Below are positions 53,914 through 63,130 of a stretch of 64,000 bases of DNA, in pieces. The stretch is from Promicromonospora iranensis (GTDB lineage: Bacteria > Actinomycetota > Actinomycetes > Actinomycetales > Cellulomonadaceae). The stretch covers positions 310,001-374,000 of the forward strand of contig NZ_JAJQQP010000006.1 in NCBI RefSeq assembly GCF_028994805.1, written 5' to 3'. The position numbers were made by a program, and so were the translations under genes. The notes below the pieces were generated by a model. That model had not been told where the DNA came from and did no database searches. It was given only the letters and a program-made list of their open reading frames with translations. Positions within the stretch are counted from its first letter, which is position 1. Each line of letters starts with the position of its first letter.

Positions 53914-56490
53914 GTGCCCCTCATCGTGAAGGACTGGCTCGCTGACCACGTCGAGGTGCCCGCGGACCTCACCGCCGAGCAGCTCGCGGCCGACCTCGTC
54001 AAGGTAGGCCTGGAAGAAGAGGCGATCCACGGGGCGGCCGTGACCGGCCCCCTCGTGGTCGGCCGGGTGCTCGAGATGACGCCCGAGCCCCAGAAGAACG
54101 GCAAGACGATCAACTGGTGCCGTGTCGACGTCGGCCCCGACCACAACGACACCGAGGGCGCGCGCGGCATCGTCTGCGGTGCGCACAACTTCGCGCCCGG
54201 TGACCTCGTGGCCGTGGCGCTGCCCGGCACCGTGCTGCCCGGACCGTTCCCCATCGCCGCCCGCAAGACCTACGGGCACGTGTCCGACGGCATGATCTGC
54301 TCGGTCCGGGAGCTCGGGATCGGGGAGGACCAGGACGGCATCCTGGTGCTGACCCGGCACGGGTTCGCCGAGGAGGACCTCAACCCCGGCCAGGATGCGA
54401 TCGCGCTCCTCGGCCTCGGCGAGGAGGTCCTGGAGATCAACGTGACGCCGGACCGCGGGTACGCCTTCAGCTACCGCGGTGTGGCGCGCGAGTACGCCCA
54501 CTCCACGGGCGCGAAGTTCACGGACCGCGGCCTGCCCACGGGTGCCGAGCCCGTCCCGACGGCCGACGGCTTCGAGGTCCAGGTCCGGGACGACGCGCCG
54601 ATCAACGGCGTGGTGGGCTGCGACCGGTTCGTGACGCGCATCGTGCGGGGCATCGACCCGGCCGCGCCCACGCCCGCGTGGATGAAGCACCGGCTCGAGG
54701 GCTCCGGCATGCGGTCGATCTCCCTGGCGGTCGACATCACGAACTACGTGATGCTCGACCTCGGGCAGCCGCTGCACGCCTACGACCTCGCCAAGGTCTC
54801 GGCCCCGATCGTCGTCCGCCGCGCGACCACGGGCGAGCGCCTCACCACCCTGGACGACGCCGACCGCACGCTGCACGCTGAGGACCTCCTGATCACCGAC
54901 TCGCCCGCCGGAGCGGGCAGCCGCGTGCTGAGCCTGGCAGGTGTGATGGGCGGAGCGTCCTCCGAGATCTCTGGGACCACGGCGGACGTGCTGATCGAGG
55001 CCGCGCACTTCGACCCGATCACCGTGGCCCGTACCGCGCGCAGGCACAAGCTCCCGACCGAGGGCGCCAAGCGCTGGGAGCGCGGCGTGGACCCGCTCCT
55101 TGCCCCGGTCGCGGCACAACGTGCTGTCGAGCTCCTGGTCGATCTGGGCGGCGGCACCGCCGACGCCGCGGTGGGCGACCTCGACGACACCGCGGGCACG
55201 ACCCCGCAGAAGGCGATCGCGCTCAAGGTCACCGAGCCCACCCGGCTCTCGGGCGTCGAGTACACGCCGGAGCAGGTGCGCAGCACCCTCGAAGAGATCG
55301 GCGCCACGGTGACCGAAGCCTCCGCGTCGGTCGAGCCTGTCGAAACCCTCCTCGTCACCCCGCCGTCCTGGCGCCCCGACCTCACCGGCCCGGCCGACCT
55401 GGTCGAGGAGGTCGTGCGCATCCAGGGCTACGACCAGGTGCCGTCGGTGCTCCCGGCCGCGCCGGGTGGCCGCGGGCTCACGGCCGAGCAGCGCACGCGC
55501 CGTTCGGTCGCGCGAGCACTGGCCGAGGCGGGCTTCGTCGAGACGCTCAGCTACCCGTTCGTCGGCACCCCTGAGTACGACGCGCTCGGTCTGCCCGCCG
55601 ACGACCCGCGCCGCGTCTCGCTCCGGCTCGTCAACCCGATGGCCGACGACAAGCCGCTGATGCGGTCGAACCTGCTGGTGACGCTGCTCGACACCGTGCG
55701 CCGCAACGTCTCGCGCGGGCTGACCGATCTCGCGGTGTACGAGATCGGCCTCGTCACCCGCCCGACGCCGGGCGCCCCCGCGGCGCCCACGCTGCCCGGC
55801 GGGGTGCGGCCCAGCGACGAACAGCTCGCGGCGCTCGCCGCGGCGGTCCCCGAGCAGCCGCGACGGGTCGCCGGCGTGCTGACCGGCAAGCGGGAGCTCG
55901 CCGGCTGGTGGGGCGTAGGCCGCACGGCCGGCTGGGAGGACGCCCTCGCGGCGGCCCGGCTGGTGGCAGAGCGGGCCCGGGCCGAAGTCGTCGTGGTCCC
56001 GGACCCCGAGCACCTGCCGTGGCACCCCGGTCGTTGCGCGCGCCTCGAGCTCGCGGACGGCACGCTCGTCGGCCACGCCGGTGAGCTGCACCCCAAGGTC
56101 GTCGAGACGCTGGGGCTGCCCGCTCGTGCCGCGGCGTTCGAGGTGGACCTGAGCGTCCTCGTCGCTGCGGCGTCGAGCGAGCCCGTCGCAGCAGTGCCCG
56201 TGTCGGCGTTCCCGGCTGCCAAGGAGGACTTCGCCTTCGTGGTCGACGGCGGTGTGCCGGCCGAGGCCGTTCGGTCGGCGATCGTGGCGGGTGCCGGCGA
56301 GCTGCTCGAGGATGTCGCGCTGTTCGACGTCTTCACGGGGGAGCAGGTGGGCGAGGGCAAGAAGTCGCTCGCGTACTCGCTCCGCCTGCGTGCGGCGGAC
56401 CGCACCCTCTCCGCCAAGGAGGTCCGCGCGGTGCGCGACGCCGTCGTGGAGTCGGCCGCGGAGAAGGTCGGGGCGGTACTGCGTGGCTGA
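53914..56490 (+). CDS. pheT: PheT, phenylalanyl-tRNA synthetase beta subunit
   Basis: PheT binds tRNA and edits Tyr-tRNA-Phe. The 858-residue protein has the EMAP-like tRNA-binding domain with GIVCGAHNFAPGDLVAVALPG (about 84-104), the B3/B4 editing region, B5 (LSGVEYTPEQVRSTLEEIG), the catalytic-like core, and the C-terminal anticodon-binding FDX-ACB domain. GTG 53914 lies one base after the pheS stop, with GGAG seven bases before it. Length and order are normal. The SDR gene overlaps its end by eight bases. Confidence 0.97.
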   Translation: MPLIVKDWLADHVEVPADLTAEQLAADLVKVGLEEEAIHGAAVTGPLVVGRVLEMTPEPQKNGKTINWCRVDVGPDHNDTEGARGIVCGAHNFAPGDLVAVALPGTVLPGPFPIAARKTYGHVSDGMICSVRELGIGEDQDGILVLTRHGFAEEDLNPGQDAIALLGLGEEVLEINVTPDRGYAFSYRGVAREYAHSTGAKFTDRGLPTGAEPVPTADGFEVQVRDDAPINGVVGCDRFVTRIVRGIDPAAPTPAWMKHRLEGSGMRSISLAVDITNYVMLDLGQPLHAYDLAKVSAPIVVRRATTGERLTTLDDADRTLHAEDLLITDSPAGAGSRVLSLAGVMGGASSEISGTTADVLIEAAHFDPITVARTARRHKLPTEGAKRWERGVDPLLAPVAAQRAVELLVDLGGGTADAAVGDLDDTAGTTPQKAIALKVTEPTRLSGVEYTPEQVRSTLEEIGATVTEASASVEPVETLLVTPPSWRPDLTGPADLVEEVVRIQGYDQVPSVLPAAPGGRGLTAEQRTRRSVARALAEAGFVETLSYPFVGTPEYDALGLPADDPRRVSLRLVNPMADDKPLMRSNLLVTLLDTVRRNVSRGLTDLAVYEIGLVTRPTPGAPAAPTLPGGVRPSDEQLAALAAAVPEQPRRVAGVLTGKRELAGWWGVGRTAGWEDALAAARLVAERARAEVVVVPDPEHLPWHPGRCARLELADGTLVGHAGELHPKVVETLGLPARAAAFEVDLSVLVAAASSEPVAAVPVSAFPAAKEDFAFVVDGGVPAEAVRSAIVAGAGELLEDVALFDVFTGEQVGEGKKSLAYSLRLRAADRTLSAKEVRAVRDAVVESAAEKVGAVLRG

Positions 56491-57355
56491 GCCGCACCAG
56501 GCGGCCGGAGCCGGCGCGACCCCGCCGGCGCGCACGGCGCTCGTCACGGGCGCGTCGCGCGGGATCGGCCGGGAGGTCGCGCTCGGTCTCGCGCGAGCAG
56601 GGCTGGACGTCGCCCTGCTCGCGCGGGACGCGGGGCGGCTCGCAGCCGTGGCCACGGAGGTCCGGGCCGCGGGGGTGACGGTGGTCGAGCTGACCGCCGA
56701 CGTGACCGACCCGGCGGCGGTGCGTGCCGCCGTCGGGCAGGCCGAGGAAGCACTGGGATCGATCGACCTGCTGGTGAACAACGCCGGCGCGATCGAGTCG
56801 GAGCATCCCCTGTGGGAGGCCGATCCCGACGAGTGGTGGTCCGTGTTCGAGACCAACGTGCGTGCGCCGTTCCTGTTCAGCCGGTACGCCGTGCCGGGCA
56901 TGATCGAGCGTGGCGGCGGCCGGGTCATCGACCTGGCCTCCGGTGCGAGCTCGCACGAGATGGCCGGCGGCTACTCCGCGTACAACGCGAGCAAGACCGC
57001 GCTGGTACGGATGGGGGCCAACCTCCACGGCGACGGCTTCCGGCACGGGATCCGCGTCTTCGAGCTCGCTCCCGGTGTCGTGAAGACCGACATGTCGACG
57101 GGCATGTCCCTGCACGAGGGCCGCACCGACTGGACCCCGGTCGAACGGGTGACCGACGTCGTGAACGCGGTGGCGGCCGGCGAGCTCGACGCCTGCTCGG
57201 GCTGGTTCCTGCGCGTCAGCGACGACACCCCCGAATCGCTGAGGGCGTTGGCGGCAGGTGCCGCGGAGCAGGGCTCCGCGGCGACGGCGCGCAGGCTGCG
57301 CGTGCTTCCCGCGGGCGGCGGCGACCCGCTGGCGGACACCCTCACCCGGCGCTGA
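56483..57355 (+). CDS. Short-chain dehydrogenase/reductase
   Basis: This 290-residue protein has the classical SDR features: the cofactor loop TGASRGIGREVALGLARAG (about 19-37), NNAG, and the active-site YNASK with Tyr and Lys. The residue after the second strand (LLARD) favours NADP. GTG 56483 overlaps pheT by eight bases, so it is translationally coupled to an essential gene. The substrate is unknown; the C-terminal 50 residues are extra to the core. Confidence 0.88.
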   Translation: MAEPHQAAGAGATPPARTALVTGASRGIGREVALGLARAGLDVALLARDAGRLAAVATEVRAAGVTVVELTADVTDPAAVRAAVGQAEEALGSIDLLVNNAGAIESEHPLWEADPDEWWSVFETNVRAPFLFSRYAVPGMIERGGGRVIDLASGASSHEMAGGYSAYNASKTALVRMGANLHGDGFRHGIRVFELAPGVVKTDMSTGMSLHEGRTDWTPVERVTDVVNAVAAGELDACSGWFLRVSDDTPESLRALAAGAAEQGSAATARRLRVLPAGGGDPLADTLTRR

Positions 57356-57391
57356 CCGGCGGCCATCGGACGTTCATCCGGTGGTACTGGT

Positions 57392-57439
57392 GTGAGGGGA
57401 CGGGCACTCCCTACGGTGTGCAAGCAACCGTCCCCTCAC
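57392..57439 (+). promoter_or_regulatory. 12-bp hairpin just before the ribosome site of the secreted-protein gene
   Basis: GTGAGGGGACGG (57392-57403) and its complement (57428-57439) with a 24-base loop. It ends 2 bases before the AAGGAG site. It could end the SDR transcript, stabilise the mRNA 5' end, or control access to the ribosome site. Confidence 0.5.
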
Positions 57440-57453
57440 GCAAGGAGACCACC

Positions 57454-58701
57454 ATGCGCCATCGTCGTCGCCCCGCGTTCGCCGTCGCGAGCCTGGGACT
57501 GTGCGTCCTGCTCGCCTCCGCGGGCCAGGCGGTCGCCACGGAGCCCGCGAGCGAACAGGCCGGGCCCTCGGCGGCGGCCGCCGCGACACGGCTCACGGCC
57601 AGCAACTTTCGCTACACGCTGTCCGAGACGTCGTCGTCCCTGGTCGGAGCGCTCGACTCGGCGCTGCCGAACGTGACCATGGGTGCGGTGGCCGACGACG
57701 CCAACCGCACGCCGAGCTGCGGCAGCGCGCCGTCGGTCACGCACCGCACCGCGTACTACTGCTGGAACGACGGCGACCAGGACACCGCCGCGTGGTACCC
57801 GCAGGGCATCACCACCAGCTCCGACGCCTACGGGGCGGGCACCTACGACGGCAAGCGCCTCAACCTGGTGAGCTGGTACGACCACGCCGAGGACGGCATC
57901 GACAAGGGCGTTCGTATCAGCGTGTCCAACCTGTCCGCGAGCGCCTCGGCGCCGCCGTACCGGCACATCCTGCTGGTCGAGCCGAGCGGCACCACGAGTG
58001 CGCCGTCGTACCGGCCGGTCAACATCCATGCGGGCGGCATCATGTGGTACGGCAACCTGCTGTACGTGGCGGACACGAGCGGTGGTTTCCGGGTGTTCGA
58101 CCTGGATCACCTGTGGCGGGTCTCGACGGGCCGCTCGTCGGCGATCGGGCGCCAGGCGGACGGCTCGTACCACGCGTTCGACTACAAGTACGTGCTGCCG
58201 CAGACGGCCAAGTTCACGGACTCGACGGCCGGCGGGTACGCGCAGCTGCAGCACTCGTCGGTCGCGCTCGACCGGACGAGCTCGCCGGACTCGGTGATCG
58301 TGAGCGAGTACCGGAGCCCGTCGGCCGTCGACGCCGGTGCCCAGGTCCGGACGATCCGGGTGCCGATCGACTACACGAACCGGTACCTGAAGGCGGCGGC
58401 CGACGGCATCATCAAGGCGACGGAGGCGTACCGGACCGACCTGGAGAGCGTGCAGGGCTCGACCGCCATCAACGGTGAGTTCTTCTTCTCGCAGAGTGAC
58501 GGCTCGAACCACTCGGACCCGAACTCGGACGGTGACCTGCACACGTTCGCGGCGCCGTCGGGGCCGATCGTGCGGCACGGCAACGCGCTGACGGTGGGTG
58601 CGGAGGACCTCTCGTACGACCCGACCCGGGACTACCTGTGGTCGCTCGGTGAGTATCCGGGTTACCGCTGGGTCTATGCGGCGGACGCCTCGTCGTTCTG
58701 A
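57454..58701 (+). CDS. Secreted protein of unknown function
   Basis: This 415-residue protein has a clear signal peptide (about 1-30, cut near AVA-TE). The mature part has segments such as IMWYGNLLYVADTSGGFRVFDLDHLW and LSYDPTRDYLWSLGEYPGYRWVYA that resemble beta-propeller blades, but I recognise no named family and no catalytic motif. It contains a single nearby Cys pair (CGSAP...YYCW). ATG 57454 follows AAGGAG. It is flanked by a hairpin upstream and the GH15 promoter downstream, so it is probably a single-gene unit. Confidence 0.8.
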   Translation: MRHRRRPAFAVASLGLCVLLASAGQAVATEPASEQAGPSAAAAATRLTASNFRYTLSETSSSLVGALDSALPNVTMGAVADDANRTPSCGSAPSVTHRTAYYCWNDGDQDTAAWYPQGITTSSDAYGAGTYDGKRLNLVSWYDHAEDGIDKGVRISVSNLSASASAPPYRHILLVEPSGTTSAPSYRPVNIHAGGIMWYGNLLYVADTSGGFRVFDLDHLWRVSTGRSSAIGRQADGSYHAFDYKYVLPQTAKFTDSTAGGYAQLQHSSVALDRTSSPDSVIVSEYRSPSAVDAGAQVRTIRVPIDYTNRYLKAAADGIIKATEAYRTDLESVQGSTAINGEFFFSQSDGSNHSDPNSDGDLHTFAAPSGPIVRHGNALTVGAEDLSYDPTRDYLWSLGEYPGYRWVYAADASSF

Positions 58702-58750
58702 CCTTCCCGTTCCGGGACGACACAGGCCTGCGGACTTTGCGCCGCGCACC

Positions 58751-58756
58751 TAGTCT
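58751..58756 (+). promoter_or_regulatory. -10 box of the GH15 gene (leaderless)
   Basis: TAGTCT ends 7 bases before ATG 58764. Confidence 0.55.
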
Positions 58757-58763
58757 GAGAGCG

Positions 58764-60650
58764 ATGACCAGCCGAATTGAAGATTACGGAATTGTCGGAG
58801 ATCTCCAGACCGCGGCGTTGATCGGTCGTGATGGTGCGGTCGACTGGATGTGCCTGCCGCAGTTCGACTCCCCGGCCTGTTTCGCCGCGCTCCTCGGGGA
58901 CGAGCAGCACGGGTCGTGGCGCCTCGGCCCGGAGTCGGGTGGTGAGTGCACCAGCCGGAGCTACCGGGACGGCACCCTCGTCCTCGAGACGGAGTGGGAC
59001 CTGCCGGAGGGTCGGGTCCGGGTGATCGACCTGATGCCGCCGCGCAGCGGCCAGGCCGACCTCGTCCGGATCGTCGAGGGGATCAGCGGGAACGTCCCGA
59101 TGACCACCGAGCTGCGGCTCCGGTTCGACTACGGGAACGTCGTGCCCTGGGTCACCCAGGAGCGTGACGGCCTGCGTGCGGTGGCCGGACCCGACTCGGT
59201 CCACATCGACGCGGGCGTCGACCTCACCGCAGAGGGGGTCGCCGACGACGCTGTCCACCGGGCCCACTTCACCGTCGGACCGGGTGACCGGGTGCCGTTC
59301 GTCCTGACCTACCACGCGTCCCACCTACCGATCAAGCCGCCCGTCGGAGTGGAGACGGCGCTGCGGGAGACCGAGGAGTTCTGGCGGTCGTGGATCGCGA
59401 AGTCGACCTACGACGGCCCGTGGGCCGACGCCGTGCACCGGTCCCTGATCACGCTGAAGGCTCTGACCTACGCCCCGACGGGCGCCATCGCCGCAGCGGC
59501 CACGACCTCGCTCCCCGAGGAGATCGGCGGCTCGAGAAACTGGGACTACCGGTTCTGCTGGCTGCGGGACGCGGCGTTCACGCTGCAGGCCCTCGTCGGG
59601 ACGGGGTTCATCGACGAGGCGCGTGCGTGGCGCGCGTGGCTCCTGCGCGCGGTGGCCGGCGACCCGGCGGACCTGCAGATCATGTACGGCCTCGACGGGC
59701 GACGGCGGCTGCCCGAGTACACGCTCGACTGGCTACCGGGCTACGAGGGCTCTGCTCCGGTGCGGATCGGCAACGGCGCGGCCGGTCAGCTCCAGATCGA
59801 CGTCTGGGGCGAGACTCTCGACGCCCTGCACCTGGCGCGGGAGGCGGGACTCGAGACCGACCATGAGGCATGGAACCTGCAAAAGGCGCTCCTGGAGTAT
59901 CTCGAAGAACACTGGGACGACCTCGACAACGGGCTCTGGGAGGTGCGCGGTCCGCGACGTGCGTTCGTGCATTCCCGGGTCATGGCGTGGGCCGGGTTCG
60001 ACCGGGCGGTGCGTGCCGTCGAGGAGCACGGGCTCGAGGGTCCCGTAGAGCGGTGGCGCGAGGTGCGCGACCGCATCCATACCGAGGTGTGCACACAGGG
60101 GTTCGACGCCGAGCGGAACACGTTCACGCAGTTCTACGGCTCGGAGGGTCTGGACGCCGCCCTGCTGCTCATCGGGCAGGTCGGATTCCTGCCCTGGGAG
60201 GACCCGCGTGTCATCGGCACGGTCGACGCCGTCCAGCGGGAGCTCAGCCAGGACGGTCTCCTGCTGCGCTATCACACGCACGCCGACGACAGGGTCGACG
60301 GCTTGCCGGGAGAGGAGGCCACGTTCCTGGTGTGCAGCTACTGGCTCGTCGACGCCCTGCACGGGATCGGCCGGGTCGACGAGGCCGTCGCGCTGTTCGA
60401 GCGCCTGCTCTCGCTGCGCAACGACCTCGGGCTGCTGAGCGAGGAGTACGACGTGCACACGGGACGCCACCTCGGTAACACCCCCCAGGCGTTCAGCCAC
60501 CTCGGTCTGGTCAACAGCGCGCTGCGGCTCGGCCGGGGCGTCACGGCGCGCGACGTGGAGTCCGGCGTGGCCGACCGCGTGGCCGTTCCTGCCGCCGTCC
60601 CGCACACCGGTGTGCCCGCTGCTCGCCCGTCCACGGAGGAGGTCGCCTGA
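58764..60650 (+). CDS. GH15 glucosidase (glucoamylase or trehalase type), cytoplasmic
   Basis: The 628-residue protein matches the actinobacterial GH15 group: IEDYGIVGDLQTAALIGRDGAVDWMCLPQFDSPACF at the start, then the barrel with GGSRNWDYRFCWLRDAAFTLQAL (about 255-277) and EEATFLVCSYWLVDAL. Characterised members hydrolyse trehalose (mycobacteria) or alpha-glucans, freeing glucose. There is no signal peptide. The stop shares one base with a glucose-dehydrogenase-like gene, pointing to intracellular glucose as the shared intermediate (inference). Confidence 0.9.
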   Translation: MTSRIEDYGIVGDLQTAALIGRDGAVDWMCLPQFDSPACFAALLGDEQHGSWRLGPESGGECTSRSYRDGTLVLETEWDLPEGRVRVIDLMPPRSGQADLVRIVEGISGNVPMTTELRLRFDYGNVVPWVTQERDGLRAVAGPDSVHIDAGVDLTAEGVADDAVHRAHFTVGPGDRVPFVLTYHASHLPIKPPVGVETALRETEEFWRSWIAKSTYDGPWADAVHRSLITLKALTYAPTGAIAAAATTSLPEEIGGSRNWDYRFCWLRDAAFTLQALVGTGFIDEARAWRAWLLRAVAGDPADLQIMYGLDGRRRLPEYTLDWLPGYEGSAPVRIGNGAAGQLQIDVWGETLDALHLAREAGLETDHEAWNLQKALLEYLEEHWDDLDNGLWEVRGPRRAFVHSRVMAWAGFDRAVRAVEEHGLEGPVERWREVRDRIHTEVCTQGFDAERNTFTQFYGSEGLDAALLLIGQVGFLPWEDPRVIGTVDAVQRELSQDGLLLRYHTHADDRVDGLPGEEATFLVCSYWLVDALHGIGRVDEAVALFERLLSLRNDLGLLSEEYDVHTGRHLGNTPQAFSHLGLVNSALRLGRGVTARDVESGVADRVAVPAAVPHTGVPAARPSTEEVA

Positions 60651-61696
60651 TGCGCGCGCTGACCGTTGTCCCGCAGACCTCGGACAGCCTGGCCGTCACT
60701 GACGTCGACGAGCCGGTCCCCGGAGACGGCGAGCTCCTGGTCGACGGCCTGGCCGTCGGGGTGTGCGCCACGGACCGCGAGATCGCCGCGGGCGAGTACG
60801 GCTGGGCGCCGCCCGGGCGCGAGCGGCTGGTGCTCGGCCACGAGTCGCTCGGCCGGGTCCGCTCGGCGCCCGACGGCTCGGGCTTCGAGGCCGGTGACCT
60901 GGTGGTGGGCGTGGTCCGCCGCCCGGACCCGGAGCCGTGCGGTGCGTGCGCTCGCGGCCAGTTCGACATGTGCCGCAACGGTGAGTACACGGAGCGGGGC
61001 ATCAAGGCGATCGACGGGTTCGCGTCCGAGCGGTGGACCGTCGAGGCCGACTACGCCGTCCGCCTCGACCCGGCGCTCGCCGACGTCGGCATGCTGCTCG
61101 AGCCGACATCGGTGGTCGCCAAGGCGTGGGAACAGATCGACCTGGTCGGCGGCCGCGCCTGGTTCGAACCGAGGGTGGCCCTGGTGACGGGTGCCGGCCC
61201 GATCGGCCTGCTGGCCGCGTTGATCGGCGTGCAGCGGGGTCTGGAGGTGCACGTGCTCGACCGCGTCACCGACGGTCCGAAGCCACAGCTGGTCCGGGAC
61301 CTGGGCGCCGAGTACCACACCACATCTGTCACGGACGTGGCTGCCGCCGTCCGCCCAGGCGTTGTGATCGAGGCGACCGGCGCGAGCCCGGTGGTGCTCG
61401 ACGCCTTGTCCGCGACCAAGAGCTACGGCGTCACCTGCCTCACGGGTGTCACTACCGCAGGGCGGCAGTTCACGATCGACGCCGGGGCGCTCAACCGGGA
61501 GATCGTGCTGGAGAACGACGCGATCATCGGTTCGGTGAACGCCAACCTGGGCCACTATCGGGCCGCGGCGGAGGTCCTGGCCCGGGCCGATGCCGAGTGG
61601 CTCGGCCGCATGGTGACCCGCCGGGTGCCGCTCGAGGACGCGGTGGAGGCGTTCGCGGGCGACCCCGGCGGGATCAAGACGGTACTGGAGCTGTAG
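60650..61696 (+). CDS. Glucose 1-dehydrogenase-like zinc-type dehydrogenase
   Basis: The 348-residue medium-chain dehydrogenase resembles archaeal-type glucose 1-dehydrogenase: GVCATDREIAAGEYGWAPPGRERLVLGHESLG in the catalytic half with the zinc ligands, a structural-zinc-like stretch CGACARGQFDMC, and the nucleotide loop VTGAGPIGLLAALIG (about 180-194). The expected product is gluconolactone. The ATG overlaps the GH15 stop. A terminator starts on its stop codon. Confidence 0.87.
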   Translation: MRALTVVPQTSDSLAVTDVDEPVPGDGELLVDGLAVGVCATDREIAAGEYGWAPPGRERLVLGHESLGRVRSAPDGSGFEAGDLVVGVVRRPDPEPCGACARGQFDMCRNGEYTERGIKAIDGFASERWTVEADYAVRLDPALADVGMLLEPTSVVAKAWEQIDLVGGRAWFEPRVALVTGAGPIGLLAALIGVQRGLEVHVLDRVTDGPKPQLVRDLGAEYHTTSVTDVAAAVRPGVVIEATGASPVVLDALSATKSYGVTCLTGVTTAGRQFTIDAGALNREIVLENDAIIGSVNANLGHYRAAAEVLARADAEWLGRMVTRRVPLEDAVEAFAGDPGGIKTVLEL

Positions 61697-61722
61697 CGCC
61701 GGCCCGGTCGCCGGGCCGGCGC
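61696..61722. terminator. Terminator between dehydrogenase and LLM oxidoreductase genes
   Basis: A perfect 12-bp stem GCGCCGGCCCGG (61696-61707) and complement (61711-61722) with a 3-base loop, between convergent genes. Confidence 0.7.
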
Positions 61723-61731
61723 GAGCTCGGC

Positions 61732-62511
61732 TCAGTGGCGCTCGTCGCGCCAGTCGACCCAGGCCTGGGCGGTGCTCAGGTCGTAGTCCGGCCCGCTCGA
61801 CCCGATGGTGAACAGGGTCGCGCCGGCCGCCACGAGAGCCTCACCGGTCGCCTCCGGCGCGCCGCTGACCCCCACCGACCGCTCCACCAGCGCGGCGGTG
61901 TCGCGTCCGACGGCAGCGCCGTGCTCGTCGAGGATCGCGGACTTGGTCTTCAGGACGTCGACGTCGCCGAAGCTGTGCCAGACGTCGGCGTGCTCGGCCA
62001 CGATGCGCAGGGTCTTCTTGACGCCGCCGCCACCGATCAGGAGGGGGATCTCCCGCTCGGGTGCCGGGTTGCCGGCGGCGAGGCGGGACTTGATCCGCGG
62101 CATGGCGTCGGCCAGGCTCGCGATACGGGACCCTGCGGTACCGAACTCGTAGCCGAACTGGTCGTAGTCCTTCTCGAACCAGCCGGCGCCCAGGCCCAGG
62201 ATCAGGCGCCCGCCGGAGATGTGGTCGACGGTGCGTGCCATGTCGGCCAGCAGGTCCGGGTTCCGGTACCCGATCCCGCTCACCAGCGCGCCGATCTCGA
62301 CCCGCTCGGTCTGCTCGGCCCAGGCGCCGAGCATGGTCCAGGCCTCGAAGTGCTTGCCGTCCGGGTCGCCCGTGAGCGGGTAGAAGTGGTCCCAGTTGAA
62401 GATGACGTCGACCCCGATGTCCTCGGCGCGGAGCACCGCGTCGCGGATGGCGGAGTAGTCGGCGTGCTGCGGCTGCAGCTGCAGGGCTATGCGGATGGGG
62501 CGATCAGTCAT
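61732..62511 (-). CDS. LLM-class F420-dependent oxidoreductase
   Basis: This 259-residue protein is a luciferase-like monooxygenase-fold enzyme of the F420 group. It has RIALQLQPQHADYSAIRDAVLRAEDIGVDVIFNWDHF at the start, the RNPDLLADMARTVDHISGGRLILGLGAGW core signature, and IPLLIGGGGVKKTLRIVAEHADVWH. Substrates of such proteins are rarely known. The reverse-strand ATG has TAGGCT six bases upstream (leaderless). Confidence 0.88.
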   Translation of the reverse strand: MTDRPIRIALQLQPQHADYSAIRDAVLRAEDIGVDVIFNWDHFYPLTGDPDGKHFEAWTMLGAWAEQTERVEIGALVSGIGYRNPDLLADMARTVDHISGGRLILGLGAGWFEKDYDQFGYEFGTAGSRIASLADAMPRIKSRLAAGNPAPEREIPLLIGGGGVKKTLRIVAEHADVWHSFGDVDVLKTKSAILDEHGAAVGRDTAALVERSVGVSGAPEATGEALVAAGATLFTIGSSGPDYDLSTAQAWVDWRDERH

Positions 62512-62517
62512 GTCCGC

Positions 62518-62523
62518 AGCCTA
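62518..62523 (-). promoter_or_regulatory. -10 box of the LLM oxidoreductase gene (leaderless)
   Basis: TAGGCT on the reverse strand, six bases before the ATG at 62511. Confidence 0.55.
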
Positions 62524-62662
62524 TGACCAGGACGAGCGTGTCGCGCCGCGGCCGCAGCCGGCGGGCCCCGCATGCGTGTCGGTCACCTCGCGCCACCCGC
62601 CCCCGGGCCGAGACTATGGGTGCGCCGCCGGTCGGCGACAACCGGAGATGACAGGAGCACGC

Positions 62663-63088
62663 ATGCCGAACTACAGCACGTCCGCAGAGATCGATGCCTC
62701 ACCGGAGGCCGTATGGGCTGTCCTGTCCGACGTCGAGCACATGCCGGACTGGACGTCGTCCATGACGTCGGTGTCGATCATCGACGGGCCGAACCCGCCC
62801 GACGTCGGCACGCAGGTGCGGATCGAGCAGCCGAAGATGCCCCTCGCGGTCTGGCTGATCGACGAGTGGGACCCGCCGCGGCACTTCGCGTGGATCAGCG
62901 AGGCACCCGGCGTGACCACGCAGGCGGAGCACCTCGTGGAGCGGCTGCCCGACGGTCGCTCCCGGGTGACGCTCGCGATCACGCAGACCGGCGGCCTCGC
63001 ATGGCTGATCGGCAAGCTGGCCATGGGCCGCACCCGTCAGTACGTCGACACCGAGCTCGCCGGGCTGCGGGCCAGGATGAGCTCGTAG
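62663..63088 (+). CDS. SRPBCC (START-like) family protein
   Basis: The 141-residue protein has the polyketide cyclase/dehydrase 2 pattern: STSAEIDASPEAVWAVLSDVEHMPDWTSSM at the start, a run of beta strands, and a C-terminal long helix (YVDTELAGLRARM). This fold binds hydrophobic ligands; no ligand is evident. ATG 62663 follows AGGAG. It is divergent from the LLM oxidoreductase gene and converges on the methyltransferase gene. Confidence 0.82.
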   Translation: MPNYSTSAEIDASPEAVWAVLSDVEHMPDWTSSMTSVSIIDGPNPPDVGTQVRIEQPKMPLAVWLIDEWDPPRHFAWISEAPGVTTQAEHLVERLPDGRSRVTLAITQTGGLAWLIGKLAMGRTRQYVDTELAGLRARMSS

Positions 63089-63130
63089 CCGGCCTTCCTG
63101 ACGCCCGGCGCCTCGCCCGGAGCTCAGGGA

